Position numbers and translations under genes: made by a program. From an uncultured Victivallis sp. (GTDB lineage Bacteria > Verrucomicrobiota > Lentisphaeria > Victivallales > Victivallaceae), in NCBI RefSeq assembly GCF_944391105.1, contig NZ_CALXSK010000007.1, forward strand, positions 1-64,000: a stretch of 64,000 nt of DNA, in the 5' to 3' direction. Of this stretch, positions 36,127-45,604 are shown piece after piece; position 1 is the first letter of the stretch; each line of letters starts with the position of its first letter. Under the pieces are notes generated by a model. That model saw only the letters and a program-made list of their open reading frames with translations. It did not search any database and was not told the DNA's origin.

Positions 36127-37217
36127 AGAAAAGGACGCAATTCCGGGCGCAGCCCGAAGGTTCCGAGCAATTCCTTGATCCGCTGCGCCTGATTGGCGTG
36201 GCAGACCAGCGTCGCATCCGGCGTCGTCACAATTACAAGATCATCGACTCCGATTGCCGCAACCAGGTGGTTCGGCTGTCCTGAAACGATCAGATTGTGC
36301 GAATCAAGTTCCGCGAAGAGCCCGGTTGCGACATTGCCGTTGCGGTCGGCGGTCAGGTGATTCCGCAACGCGGTCCAGCTGCCGATGTCGTCCCAGTCGA
36401 AGCGGCACTCCGCCACCGCCATTTTCTGCGCGTGTTCCATGACCGCATAGTCGATGGAGCGCTTCTGCTGGCGTCCGAAAAGCGACGGCAAGGTATCGGC
36501 AAGTTTGCCGGTTTGTTCAAGTTCACTGACCTGCCGGAGCATCGCTGCGAGTTCCGGACACTGGCGCTCCATCTCCACTTCGAGCGTCCGCACCTGAAAC
36601 AGAAACATTCCGCAGTTCCAGCGATAACTGCCGTCCTTCAGAAACTCCTGCGCGGTCGCCAGATCCGGCTTCTCCCGGAATCCGAGGCTGCGGAACAGTT
36701 TCGTCTCCCCCGCCGATTCGAGCATCTCTCCGCAGCGGATATATCCGTAGCCGGTCGCCGGTTCGGTCGGAACGACTCCTACTGTATAAATCCACTCCGG
36801 ATTTTTCCGCGCCCGCAGCGCCACATCTTCCAGCAGAGAAGCCAGATCATGCGTGCGCTCAATCAGGTGATCCGCCGGCAGCAGAATCATTACCGCGTCT
36901 TCTCCCCCGCGCGCCCGGATGATTCCGGCCGCCAGCGCCGCGCAGGGCGCGGTATCACGCGCGGCCGGTTCGCCGATCACATTCTCCTCCGGCAGAAACG
37001 GCATGAGTACACGAACCCCCTCGACGTACTCCCGGTTCGTCACCACAAGGATATTCTCCACCGGCAGCAGCAACCGCAACCGGTCCACCGTCAATTCGAT
37101 CATCGTCGCATCGCCGAGGAGCTGCAGAAACTGTTTCGGGCGGCCGATCCGGCTCTGCGGCCAGAAACGCTCTCCCTTCCCCCCCGCCATCACGACGGCA
37201 TACACTTTGTCCAGCAT
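36123..37217 (-). CDS. manC: Mannose-1-phosphate guanylyltransferase
   Basis: About 364 residues. It makes GDP-mannose from mannose-1-phosphate and GTP. The nucleotide-binding signature AVVMAGGKGERFWPQSR is at the start, followed by KQFLQLLGD, LLPADHLIE and GYGYIRCGE. The closing FGLRPELRPF lacks the C-terminal isomerase domain of bifunctional enzymes. The ATG at 37217 gives the correct N-terminus, with GGAGGGGGG upstream. It is coupled to coaX. Confidence 0.9.
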   Translation of the reverse strand: MLDKVYAVVMAGGKGERFWPQSRIGRPKQFLQLLGDATMIELTVDRLRLLLPVENILVVTNREYVEGVRVLMPFLPEENVIGEPAARDTAPCAALAAGIIRARGGEDAVMILLPADHLIERTHDLASLLEDVALRARKNPEWIYTVGVVPTEPATGYGYIRCGEMLESAGETKLFRSLGFREKPDLATAQEFLKDGSYRWNCGMFLFQVRTLEVEMERQCPELAAMLRQVSELEQTGKLADTLPSLFGRQQKRSIDYAVMEHAQKMAVAECRFDWDDIGSWTALRNHLTADRNGNVATGLFAELDSHNLIVSGQPNHLVAAIGVDDLVIVTTPDATLVCHANQAQRIKELLGTFGLRPELRPFL

Positions 37218-37251
37218 GATTGCGCCGTCCCCCCTCCGGCTCAATTTCCAT

Positions 37252-37281
37252 AAAAAACAGCCTCCCGCAGCGGGGAGGCCC
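37252..37281 (-). terminator. Terminator after the gspF gene
   Basis: On the minus strand a GCCTCCCC/GGGGAGGC-type hairpin followed by TGTTTTTTA. It lies about 50 bases after the gspF stop and before manC. Confidence 0.75.
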
Positions 37282-37332
37282 GATCTGTTCATGAAACGGA
37301 ACCGGAGCAAAATCCGGTTCCTGCTTCCTCGC

Positions 37333-38586
37333 TCAGCTCATCTTTTCGATGATCTTCACGAGCGGCGCGAACAGCGCCACGACGATGCCGCCGACGATCA
37401 CGGCCAGACCGACGATCATCAGAGGTTCGATCATGGAGGTCAGTGCGCTCACGGCGTTGTCGACTTCCTCGTCATAGGTGTTCGCGATCTTGTCGAGCAT
37501 CTCCGGCAGCTTACCGGTCTCCTCTCCGACTTCCACCATGGAGATCACCATTTCCGGGAAGATCTTCGTCGCGGAGAGCGGTGCGGCGATTCCTTCGCCC
37601 TCCTTCACCGCGTCGTGCACCTTCTGGATGCCGTTCGCAACCACTTCGTTGCCGGAGGTCTCCTTCACGATGGAGAGCGCCGACAGCACCGGCACTCCGG
37701 AAGCCATCAGCGTTCCGAGCGTACGCCCGAATCGCGAGATCGCCGTCTTCGAGATAATCGGACCGAACAGCGGCATGTTGTATTTGACCCAGTCGACACC
37801 GTATTTCCCCGCAGGAATCTTCACGGTAATCTTGTATATGACAATAATCGCCACAATACCGATCAAGTACCACCACCACTGCTCCACCATCGTGTTGCTG
37901 ACGTCGATGACGAATACCGTGACTCCCGGCAACGGTTCGCCTTCGAGCAGTTCTGCGAAGATCTTCGTGAAGTTCGGCACGATGAAGATCATCAGACCGA
38001 TCACCGCGAGGATCGAAATACACAACACCACCGACGGGTAGATCATCGCCGACTTCACCTTGCCGGAAATGCGCGCCGCCTTTTCCATGAAGCTCGCAAG
38101 ACGGTCGAGAATGATCTCCATCGCACCCGACGCCTCACCGGCGCGAACCATGTTCAAATAGAGTTTGTCGAACGACTTCGGATGCTGCGAAAGCGCTTCC
38201 GCAAAGGTCGACCCCCCTTCCACCGTATCGGCGGTTTTGCCGAGAATCTGCTTGACCGCGGGATTCTTCGCCTGTTTCTCCAGCGTCCGCAGCGAACGAA
38301 TCAGCGGCAGACCGGCACTCAGAAGAATCGCGAGCTGGCGCGTTACGATCGTAAGCTCCTTGCGCTTGATCTTCACCGTACCGATGGTCATGTTGAAGCC
38401 GCCGGCCTTCTTCTTGCCTTTGGCTCCCTTCTGGTTTTTCTTCTGCCCGCCGATCTCCTTGATCATGGTCGGGAACATTCCCTTGCTCTTGAGCTCGGCT
38501 GCGACGGCCTCTTCGGAAGCGGCAGTGATCTTGCCCTTCTGCTCCTTGCCGGATGCGTCCATCGCGGTGTACGTGAATTGCGGCAT
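37333..38586 (-). CDS. Type II secretion/type IV pilus inner-membrane protein (GspF/PilC)
   Basis: A 417-residue polytopic platform protein with two GspF domains (about 85-210 and 290-410). It has ARQLAILLSAGLPLIRSL and the repeat FGRTLGTLMASGVPVLSAL, with GEASGAMEIILDRLASF and GEETGKLPEMLDKIA after them. Three membrane helices are visible, the last at the C-terminus. It follows two GspE-type ATPases on the same strand, so they form an assembly unit for pilins or pseudopilins. Confidence 0.92.
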   Translation of the reverse strand: MPQFTYTAMDASGKEQKGKITAASEEAVAAELKSKGMFPTMIKEIGGQKKNQKGAKGKKKAGGFNMTIGTVKIKRKELTIVTRQLAILLSAGLPLIRSLRTLEKQAKNPAVKQILGKTADTVEGGSTFAEALSQHPKSFDKLYLNMVRAGEASGAMEIILDRLASFMEKAARISGKVKSAMIYPSVVLCISILAVIGLMIFIVPNFTKIFAELLEGEPLPGVTVFVIDVSNTMVEQWWWYLIGIVAIIVIYKITVKIPAGKYGVDWVKYNMPLFGPIISKTAISRFGRTLGTLMASGVPVLSALSIVKETSGNEVVANGIQKVHDAVKEGEGIAAPLSATKIFPEMVISMVEVGEETGKLPEMLDKIANTYDEEVDNAVSALTSMIEPLMIVGLAVIVGGIVVALFAPLVKIIEKMS

Positions 38587-38627
38587 TTTATCGTCTCCGG
38601 ATTAAAATAACTCTGATCAGATCTATA

Positions 38628-40322
38628 TTAAGTGTAACGAAGTACCTCGTCCACAGTCGTTTCCCCGTTGAGAATCGCGGCCAGGCCGTCCTCGCGCAAC
38701 GTCCGCATTCCCATCTCCCGCGCCTTGTCGCGCAGATGGTTGGCGGGCGCCTCGTCGGCGATCATTTCCCGGATCTCGTTGTTCACGACGAGCAGCTCGG
38801 TCAGAGCTTTCCGACCCTTGTAACCGGTGTGGTTGCAGTTCGGGCACCCGCGGCCGTAGGAGAATTTCCGATCCCCGATGACGCTCCGGTCGATGCCGAG
38901 ACGGTAAAGGTCATTGTCGGTCGGCACATAGTAGGTCTGACAGTTCTTGCAGACCCGGCGAACCAGGCGCTGTGCCAGAATTCCCGCCAGTGACGAACAG
39001 ATCAGAAACGGCTCGACCCCCATATCCACCAGACGCGTCACCGTACTGGCTGAGTCGTTCGTATGCAGCGTGCTGAACACGAAGTGCCCCGTCAACGAAG
39101 CCTCAATCGCAATCTGCGCGGTTTCGAAGTCACGGATCTCTCCGACCAGAATCCGGTCCGGGTCCTGACGGAGGAACGCACGCAGCGCCCGCTGGAAGGT
39201 CATCCCCACCGCATCGTTGATCGGCACCTGGATGATCCCCTCGATGTCGTACTCCACCGGGTCCTCGGCGGTCAGAAGTTTGTCCTCGACCGTATTGACC
39301 TCCCCGAGCGCGGAGTAGAGCGTCGTGGTCTTGCCCGAACCGGTCGGCCCGGTTACGAGCAGAATCCCGTTCGGCAGATGGATCATCTCCCGCAGCTTGG
39401 CAAGCACGTCCTCTCCGATTCCGAGCGAATCAAGCTGCAGGTTCACCACCGTGCGGTCCAGCACGCGGAGCACCACCGACTCCCCGTAACTCGTCGGCAG
39501 GCACGAAACGCGCAGGTCGACCGGACGCCCATGGAATTTCAGCTGAATACGGCCGTCCTGCGGACGCCGACGCTCGGAAATGTTCAGCCCCGAAATGATC
39601 TTCACGCGGCTGATGACCGGTACGGCCAGACTGCGCGGCGGCGGCGGCATCTCATAAAGCGCGCCGTCCACACGGTAGCGGATCCGGAACTCCTTTTCAA
39701 ACGGCTCAAAGTGAATGTCCGACGCCTTGTCCTTGATCGCCTGATGGATCACGACTTCCACGAATTTCACGATCGGCGCATCGTTCGCGCGCTCTTCGTC
39801 GGTCTTGGTCTTGTCCTCCTCCTGCTCGGCCGGACCGAGTTCGGCGATGATGTCCGCAACCGAATCGACCTCTTCCGGGTAGTAGCGCTCCAGCTCCGAC
39901 TCGAAAAGATCGGCGTCGACCGCAACCGGCAGGATATTCCGGTCGAGAATGAAGCGCAGAGATTCGATCGTCTGATAATCGAGCGGATTGCGCATCGCCA
40001 GTTGAATTGTGCCGTCATCCTCAATGGCCACCGGAATCACGCCGTAGCTGCGCGCTGTGTTCGTGTCGATGCTTTCAATGATCTCCTTCGGCACATCCGC
40101 AACACGCGGATCCCAGACATACGATCCGAGGCTGTCCGCGATGATTTTCAGCAGCTCCCCGCGTTTGAAGAGCCCGTAGTTTTCGATGATCTCCATCACC
40201 GGCTTGCCGCTGCGCTCATACTCCTCAGCGATTTCGTTGAGCTGTTCCCTGAGGCCGGGACGCTCGGCGGAATAGTTGGTTTTCAGAAGATCGATTAAGG
40301 CTGAACTTTCAATATCGAGCAT
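38628..40322 (-). CDS. GspE/PilB-type assembly ATPase (second of pair)
   Basis: A 564-residue cytoplasmic hexameric ATPase. An MshEN/GspE N-terminal domain (1-150) precedes the motor, with Walker A GPTGSGKTTTLYS, Asp box DPDRILVGEIRDFETAQIA and His box FSTLHTNDS. A zinc site lies in CKNCQ and CPNC near the C-terminus. It is a paralogue of the adjacent upstream ATPase, clearly diverged. The window shows no PilT. Confidence 0.92.
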   Translation of the reverse strand: MLDIESSALIDLLKTNYSAERPGLREQLNEIAEEYERSGKPVMEIIENYGLFKRGELLKIIADSLGSYVWDPRVADVPKEIIESIDTNTARSYGVIPVAIEDDGTIQLAMRNPLDYQTIESLRFILDRNILPVAVDADLFESELERYYPEEVDSVADIIAELGPAEQEEDKTKTDEERANDAPIVKFVEVVIHQAIKDKASDIHFEPFEKEFRIRYRVDGALYEMPPPPRSLAVPVISRVKIISGLNISERRRPQDGRIQLKFHGRPVDLRVSCLPTSYGESVVLRVLDRTVVNLQLDSLGIGEDVLAKLREMIHLPNGILLVTGPTGSGKTTTLYSALGEVNTVEDKLLTAEDPVEYDIEGIIQVPINDAVGMTFQRALRAFLRQDPDRILVGEIRDFETAQIAIEASLTGHFVFSTLHTNDSASTVTRLVDMGVEPFLICSSLAGILAQRLVRRVCKNCQTYYVPTDNDLYRLGIDRSVIGDRKFSYGRGCPNCNHTGYKGRKALTELLVVNNEIREMIADEAPANHLRDKAREMGMRTLREDGLAAILNGETTVDEVLRYT

Positions 40323-40340
40323 ATTTTCACCATTCCGGAA

Positions 40341-42056
40341 TTAGTTTTCATCCATCAGCGTCACGAAGATGACCTCTTCCAGCGTCGAAATGCCGGCTTC
40401 GGCCTTTCGGATCGCATCGTCGCGCAGGGAGCGCATGCCGTTGCGTCGCGCCGCTTCGCGGATGACGCCGCTGGGCTCGTTCGCGAAGATCAACTTGCCG
40501 ATGTCTTCCGTGATCTGGAAGATTTCGTAGATGCCGATACGCCCCTTGTAACCGGTTCTTCCACAGCGGTCGCACCCCTTGCCCTTGTAGAACTGGTGAT
40601 TGTCCAGATACTCCTGCGAGAGCCCGAGCATCCGGATCTCCATCGGCGTCGGAGTGTGCGGCGCCTTGCAGTTCGGACAGATCCGACGCAGCAGCCGCTG
40701 CGCCATCACCGCCCGCAGCGCGGTCGCCACCAGAAACGGCTTCACCCCCATGTCCACGAGACGGGTGATCGCGCCAGGCGCGTCGTTCGTGTGCAGCGTG
40801 CTGAACACAAGGTGACCCGTGAGTGCGGCGTTGATCGCGATTTCCGCGGTTTCGAGGTCGCGGATCTCACCGACCATGATGATGTTCGGCGCCTGACGCA
40901 GCATCGAGCGCAACGCCGCTGCGAACGTCATCTCCACATGCCGGTCCACCTGCACCTGGTTGATGCCCGCGAGCTGGTATTCCACCGGGTCCTCAACCGT
41001 GATGATCTTGCGGCTCGTGGTGTTGATCGTGTTCAGAAACGCATACAGACTCGTGGTCTTGCCGGAACCGGTCGGCCCGGTCACGAGGAAGATTCCGTCC
41101 GGCAGGCTGATGATCCGGTTCACAATCTCAAGGTCGTCCGCATAAAAACCGAGTTTCGGCACATCGAGCTGAATACTCGACTTGTCGAGGATACGCATGA
41201 CGATCGACTCCCCGTGCACGGTCGGTACCGACGATACACGCAAATCGATGTCCTTGTCGCCGACCGTCACCTGAATACGGCCGTCCTGCGGAATCCGCTT
41301 TTCGGTGATGTCGAGCCGCGCCATGATCTTCACGCGGCTGGTGAAGTTCGCCTGCATGTATTTCGGCGGCCCCTCCACTTCACGCAGCGCTCCGTCGATG
41401 CGGTAACGGACACGGTAACGCTTCTCCATCGGTTCGAGGTGGATGTCCGACGCCTTCATCTTGAACGCATCGATGATGAGCTGCGTCACAAGGCGGATGA
41501 TCGGGGCGTTCTCGTCGTCCATCGACTCCTTGGTGCCGATGTTGCTCTCGATGATGGTCGTGTCGATCTCCTCGCCGTCGGTGAGCTCCTGAAGATATCC
41601 CTCGACGCTGTCGGCGCCGACCCGGTAGTAGCGGTCGAGAATCGCGTCGATCTGATCTTTGCTTGCCACCATGGCATCGACTTCGGTTCCGAGCAGATAA
41701 CGCAGTGCGTCGAGAGTCTCCATGTCGGTCGGATCGCTCATCGCGATCGTCAGCACGTCGTCGCGTTTCATGACCGGCACGACTTTGTAGCGCGATGCGA
41801 CTTCGGGGCTCAGGCTCTGGATCACCTCCTGGGGGATTTCGTAGCTGTTGAGGTCGATGACTTCCATGCCGTACTGCTGGGCGAGCATGGCGAGCAGGTC
41901 GCGTTCCTGGACCGATCCGTCCTTTTTCAGACATTCGACCGGGTCGAGCGTCCCCCCGGACGCAGCCGCTTCGCTCCGCGCCCGGTCGACCTGATCCCGG
42001 GTGACCATCCCGTACTCCACAAGGAGCTCAAGAATATATTCGGTATCTCTGGCCAA
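40341..42056 (-). CDS. GspE/PilB-type assembly ATPase (first of pair)
   Basis: A 571-residue ATPase with the same layout: MshEN domain at the N-terminus, Walker A GPTGSGKTTSLYA, APNIIMVGEIRDLETAEIA, FSTLHTNDAPG, and zinc Cys in CPNC and CDRCG. It has an AGGAGAT ribosome site and precedes the second copy by 18 bases. Two assembly ATPases in one operon suggest separate or mixed motors, for example for T4P-like and T2SS-like substrates. Confidence 0.92.
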   Translation of the reverse strand: MARDTEYILELLVEYGMVTRDQVDRARSEAAASGGTLDPVECLKKDGSVQERDLLAMLAQQYGMEVIDLNSYEIPQEVIQSLSPEVASRYKVVPVMKRDDVLTIAMSDPTDMETLDALRYLLGTEVDAMVASKDQIDAILDRYYRVGADSVEGYLQELTDGEEIDTTIIESNIGTKESMDDENAPIIRLVTQLIIDAFKMKASDIHLEPMEKRYRVRYRIDGALREVEGPPKYMQANFTSRVKIMARLDITEKRIPQDGRIQVTVGDKDIDLRVSSVPTVHGESIVMRILDKSSIQLDVPKLGFYADDLEIVNRIISLPDGIFLVTGPTGSGKTTSLYAFLNTINTTSRKIITVEDPVEYQLAGINQVQVDRHVEMTFAAALRSMLRQAPNIIMVGEIRDLETAEIAINAALTGHLVFSTLHTNDAPGAITRLVDMGVKPFLVATALRAVMAQRLLRRICPNCKAPHTPTPMEIRMLGLSQEYLDNHQFYKGKGCDRCGRTGYKGRIGIYEIFQITEDIGKLIFANEPSGVIREAARRNGMRSLRDDAIRKAEAGISTLEEVIFVTLMDEN

Positions 42057-42129
42057 AATAACATCTCCTGTATCAAAGAAGTCTGTAAAAATATCCTTGA
42101 CTGAAAGTTAACCCGTTTTTCCGTAAATT

Positions 42130-43332
42130 TCAAGCGATAGTTTCAATATCTGCGATTATTTTTTCCAGTACGGAGGGATAATCGGGGATTTTCCGCTCTT
42201 CCGCCTCGGCGACCGGTTCCGGCATCGCGGTCGCCGGAGAGGCCGGCGCGAAGACCGTGCAGCTGTCGGGAACCTGCGTGTTCGAGAGCTCATAACTGCC
42301 GATCATCCCCGCAATCCGGATCGTTTCGAGTTTGTCGGTTCCGACCAGCGGGCGCAGTACGAGCATGTCGATCGCGCGGTTGATCGTGTTCATGTTGACG
42401 AGCGTCTGAGAGGCGACCTGGCCGACGGCTTCGCCCGTAACGAGCGCGCGGCATCCGGTCGCCCGCGCGACCTGTTCGGAAATGCGCAGCATCGCCCGGC
42501 GGTAGAGCACGGTCCGGAACCGTTCCGTGCAGTTGTCCCGGATCAGCTTCTGCAGCGGTGCGAGATTGCACAAATGCAGTTTCCCGTGAATCTGCCAGCC
42601 GTTCAGGAATTCCGCGATTCCGCGCACCTTGTCGGTCGTTTCGGGCGGCGTGTAAGGCGAACTGTGGAAGGTGATGAAGTCGGTCGGGCAGCCGCGTTTC
42701 ATGATCATCCACGCGGCCACGGGCGAGTCGATTCCGCCCGAGAGCAGCGTCAGCACGCGCGGATTGCTCCCGACCGGCAGTCCGCCCGGCGCCCGGTACT
42801 CATCCCAGTAGAGCAGAGCGAATTCGTCACGCACCTCCACGCCGAGCGTGTATTCCGCGTGTTTGAGGTCGATCCGGAAACGGTCGTCGCCGAACAGCTT
42901 CGCGATGGAGGTCACGAGGTCGATTTCGATCTCCTGCGAACGGAACGGGAACTTCTTGAAACTCCGCCGCGCCCGCACCCGGAACGAGATGTTCTCTCTT
43001 TCCGCGAAGACCGGGGTGAGCACCTCGCCGGCGAGTTCGAGCGCTTTTGCGCGGATCGCGTCCATATCGACTGCGACGCGTGCCGCTGGAGAGAACGATT
43101 CGAGTCCGAACACTTTCGCGAGCTGCGGCTTGATCGCACGAAGCTCCTCCGGCGTAAAATCTCCTTCATGTTTCGGCTCTACCCAGACCCGGCCGCGGAC
43201 CCGGTGCACGCGGCAGGGCGCCTTGCCGTCGAGCAGATGGCGGATATTTTCAACGAGACACCGCTCGAACATGTTCCGGTTGTTGCCCTTCGTGGCAATC
43301 TCATGGTAGCGGCAGATGATGGAATTGTACAT
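42130..43332 (-). CDS. thiI: tRNA 4-thiouridine synthase ThiI
   Basis: A 400-residue enzyme adenylating U8 of tRNA and inserting sulfur. A ferredoxin-like/THUMP region (1-165) opens with ICRYHEIATKGNNR. The PP-loop is VLTLLSGGIDSPVAAWMI, with FHSSPYTPPET and LVTGEAVGQVASQTL after it. There is no rhodanese domain, as in Gram-positive ThiI. It precedes the pilus ATPases but its job is unrelated. Confidence 0.93.
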   Translation of the reverse strand: MYNSIICRYHEIATKGNNRNMFERCLVENIRHLLDGKAPCRVHRVRGRVWVEPKHEGDFTPEELRAIKPQLAKVFGLESFSPAARVAVDMDAIRAKALELAGEVLTPVFAERENISFRVRARRSFKKFPFRSQEIEIDLVTSIAKLFGDDRFRIDLKHAEYTLGVEVRDEFALLYWDEYRAPGGLPVGSNPRVLTLLSGGIDSPVAAWMIMKRGCPTDFITFHSSPYTPPETTDKVRGIAEFLNGWQIHGKLHLCNLAPLQKLIRDNCTERFRTVLYRRAMLRISEQVARATGCRALVTGEAVGQVASQTLVNMNTINRAIDMLVLRPLVGTDKLETIRIAGMIGSYELSNTQVPDSCTVFAPASPATAMPEPVAEAEERKIPDYPSVLEKIIADIETIA

Positions 43333-43390
43333 GATGACGGGAAACTCCTTTGTGTGTCAACGCAAAAGATACCCCGCCCCGCCCGGAAAG

Positions 43391-44389
43391 TCAAGCGCGC
43401 GCAACGCGAAAACTTTCCTCCGGCGGAGGAACGGCGGCGTCTCTTACGCTGTCACGCTCAATGAGCCGGTAGGGGATGACCGTGTGACGCGGGAAGGCGA
43501 TGCCGCGCCGCCGCGCGTCGAGCAGGTCGGCGACGGCGGCGGCCTGCGCGGCGTAATCCTGCGTGATCGTGGTTTGCGGGGGAATGGCGTAACGGGAGTA
43601 CATGCTCCGTTCGGAGGCGACCAGCGAAATGTCGTCCGGAATGCGCCGATTGTAGAGGGAGAGCACATAGGCGGCGATGATCCCGGCATTTCCGCCGGGG
43701 CAGAAGAGGCTGTCTATGCCGAGTTTCAGAAGTTTGCCGATCTCCTCCACATAGGAGTCGGCGAGGGCGAAACGGACGAGCCGGTCCGAGACCGGCAGCC
43801 GATGCGCGTGCAATGCCCGGAGAACGGCTTCGCGCCGGATTTCGGTGTTGCCGACTCCGGCTTCTCCGTAAATGATGACTCCGGCTTTGCGGCAGCCGTG
43901 GCGGGCGAGGCAGTCGATGCCGAGCTCCATCGCCTCCCTTTCGTCGGAACGGACCGAATAGATCTCGTCGGTTCCCGGAGGAACATCGCGGTCGATGACG
44001 ATGAGAGGCGCGGCGAAACGTTCCTCCCAGCCGGCGAAATGTTCCACCCCGACCCCGACCGAAACGGCGCCGCAGAAACGGATTCGCTCCAACTGTCTGA
44101 GGTTGTCCTGCGGCAGCATTTCGATCCGGTAACCGCGCTGCGAGAGAGTCAGCGCCAGTTCGGAGAGCACCATTTCAACATAGCTCCGGATCGGATAGAT
44201 CTCCCGAAGCGGGCTGATGACCACCACATTCTGCTGTTTCTGCGAGAGACGCGGGTGATATCCCGTCTGCCGCGCCGCCGCCAGAACCCGTTCGCGCAGT
44301 TCTTCCCGAATGTTCGGATGGTTGCTGAATACCCGCGATACCGTCGCAGTGGAAACCCCCGCTCTCTTCGCAATCTCCTGGATTTTCAT
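43391..44389 (-). CDS. LacI-family regulator of the oxidoreductase operon
   Basis: About 332 residues. HTH KIQEIAKRAGVSTATVSRVFSNHPNI at residues 2-27, then a sugar-sensing domain (DDISLVASERSMYSR, TTITQDYAAQAAAVADLL). The ATG at 44389 has GAGGGAGGCG directly upstream; a longer reading has no ribosome site. It is divergent from an eight-gene operon, and palindromic sites lie in the shared intergenic region, so it most likely controls that operon and itself. Confidence 0.9.
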   Translation of the reverse strand: MKIQEIAKRAGVSTATVSRVFSNHPNIREELRERVLAAARQTGYHPRLSQKQQNVVVISPLREIYPIRSYVEMVLSELALTLSQRGYRIEMLPQDNLRQLERIRFCGAVSVGVGVEHFAGWEERFAAPLIVIDRDVPPGTDEIYSVRSDEREAMELGIDCLARHGCRKAGVIIYGEAGVGNTEIRREAVLRALHAHRLPVSDRLVRFALADSYVEEIGKLLKLGIDSLFCPGGNAGIIAAYVLSLYNRRIPDDISLVASERSMYSRYAIPPQTTITQDYAAQAAAVADLLDARRRGIAFPRHTVIPYRLIERDSVRDAAVPPPEESFRVARA

Positions 44390-44415
44390 AACGCCTCCCT
44401 CCGGAACACAAGATG

Positions 44416-44429
44416 ATTTTTGCAAAAAT
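44416..44429. promoter_or_regulatory. Perfect palindrome, candidate LacI-family operator 1
   Basis: ATTTTTGCAAAAAT, a perfect 14-bp palindrome 27 bases before the regulator start. Confidence 0.5.
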
Positions 44430-44461
44430 ATTGATTCATTTACAATATATTCCGAAATTAA

Positions 44462-44495
44462 TTGAAAACAAATTCTTTTTTCAATTTGTTTTTCA
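44462..44495. promoter_or_regulatory. Long inverted repeat between the two candidate operators
   Basis: TTGAAAACAAATT and AATTTGTTTTTCA, arms matching for ten bases plus one inserted T, 8-base centre. It lies midway in the divergent promoter region. Confidence 0.35.
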
Positions 44496-44512
44496 GAAGA
44501 TTGTGTTCCGAG

Positions 44513-44524
44513 TTCTTGCAAAAA
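44513..44524. promoter_or_regulatory. Candidate LacI-family operator 2
   Basis: TTCTTGCAAAAA differs from the core of site 1 (TTTTTGCAAAAA) at one base and lies 96 bases from it, near the operon's start. Confidence 0.45.
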
Positions 44525-44584
44525 CGACCGGGGCTGTTACTGTATTGGGAAAACGGCAAAGCGAAAGGAGCATCGAAACCGGAG

Positions 44585-45592
44585 ATGAAACGACATGCGA
44601 TTGTATTCACCGCGCCCGGCCGGGCGGAGTTGCAGACATCCGAAATGGCGGAGCCGGAACTGAAACGGGACGAGGTTCTTCTGGAGACGGAGTGCACCCT
44701 GGTCAGCCCCGGAACCGAACGGGCATGTCTGCTCGGACTCGCCGGAGGAGATTTTCCGAAATATCTCGGCTACAGCGCGGTGGCGAAGGTGCTGCGTGCC
44801 GGGGAAGAAGCCGGATTCCTCCCCGGGGAACGGGTCGCGGTTTATCACAGCATGCACGCCTCCCTTCTGGTGAAGCAGGCGCAGGATCTGGTCCGCATCG
44901 AAGATGACGCTCTGCCGGCGCACACAGCGGTTTTCGCAATCGTCGCCTCGATGGGGCTGCAGGGAGTCCGCAAGGCGCGGCCTGAGTTCGGAGAGTCTCT
45001 GGTGGTGATGGGGCTGGGGCTGCTCGGGCTCTTCGCCGTCCGTTGCGCATATCTCAACGGACTTTTTCCCCTGATTGCGATGGATTACAACCGGCGGCGG
45101 CGGGAACTTGCGCTGGAGTTCGGTGCCGACGCGGCCTTTTCGCCCGACGAACCTGATCTGGCGGAGAGAATCCGCAGTCTCACGGGCGGAAAAGGCGCGG
45201 ACGTGGTTGTCGAAGTGACCGGAAATCCGGAGGCGGTCAACGAAGCTCTCGACTTCACCGCGCCGTTCGGACGCGTCACGCTCACCGGCTGTTCCCGGAC
45301 TCCGACGCATGAGCTCGATTTCTACCACAAGGTTCACCGTCCGGGGATCAGCATCATCGGAGCGCACAACATGGCGCGGCCGCTCCACGACGCGCGTCCC
45401 GGCTACTGGACCATGCGGGAGGATATGGCGCTGCTGCTGCGGCTGTTTTCCGCGGGCCGGATTCGGACGGAGTCGCTGTTGGACGTCGTGGCCTCTCCCG
45501 CGGACGCCCCGGCGATCTTCGAAAGAATCGCCCGGGGAGATCCGGAGCTGCTCGGCGTCATTTTCGACTGGAAGAGTTTTACGGAAAGATAA
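44585..45592 (+). CDS. Zinc-type medium-chain dehydrogenase (BchC/threonine-dehydrogenase-like)
   Basis: About 335 residues of the medium-chain dehydrogenase superfamily. The N-terminal part has ECTLVSPGTERACLLG, a pattern of BchC-like and related bacterial dehydrogenases, without the structural-zinc Cys cluster. The Rossmann part has SLVVMGLGLLGLFAVRCA and KGADVVVEVTGNPEAVNEAL. The ATG at 44585 is preferred because residues before it do not resemble the family. First gene of the operon; substrate unknown, probably a sugar or polyol. Confidence 0.8.
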   Translation: MKRHAIVFTAPGRAELQTSEMAEPELKRDEVLLETECTLVSPGTERACLLGLAGGDFPKYLGYSAVAKVLRAGEEAGFLPGERVAVYHSMHASLLVKQAQDLVRIEDDALPAHTAVFAIVASMGLQGVRKARPEFGESLVVMGLGLLGLFAVRCAYLNGLFPLIAMDYNRRRRELALEFGADAAFSPDEPDLAERIRSLTGGKGADVVVEVTGNPEAVNEALDFTAPFGRVTLTGCSRTPTHELDFYHKVHRPGISIIGAHNMARPLHDARPGYWTMREDMALLLRLFSAGRIRTESLLDVVASPADAPAIFERIARGDPELLGVIFDWKSFTER

Positions 45593-45604
45593 GGAGCCTC
45601 GCCC

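Noticed and set aside
38628-42056. Assembly duplication of the GspE genes
   Set aside because: The two proteins differ throughout and have different N-termini, so they are old paralogues.
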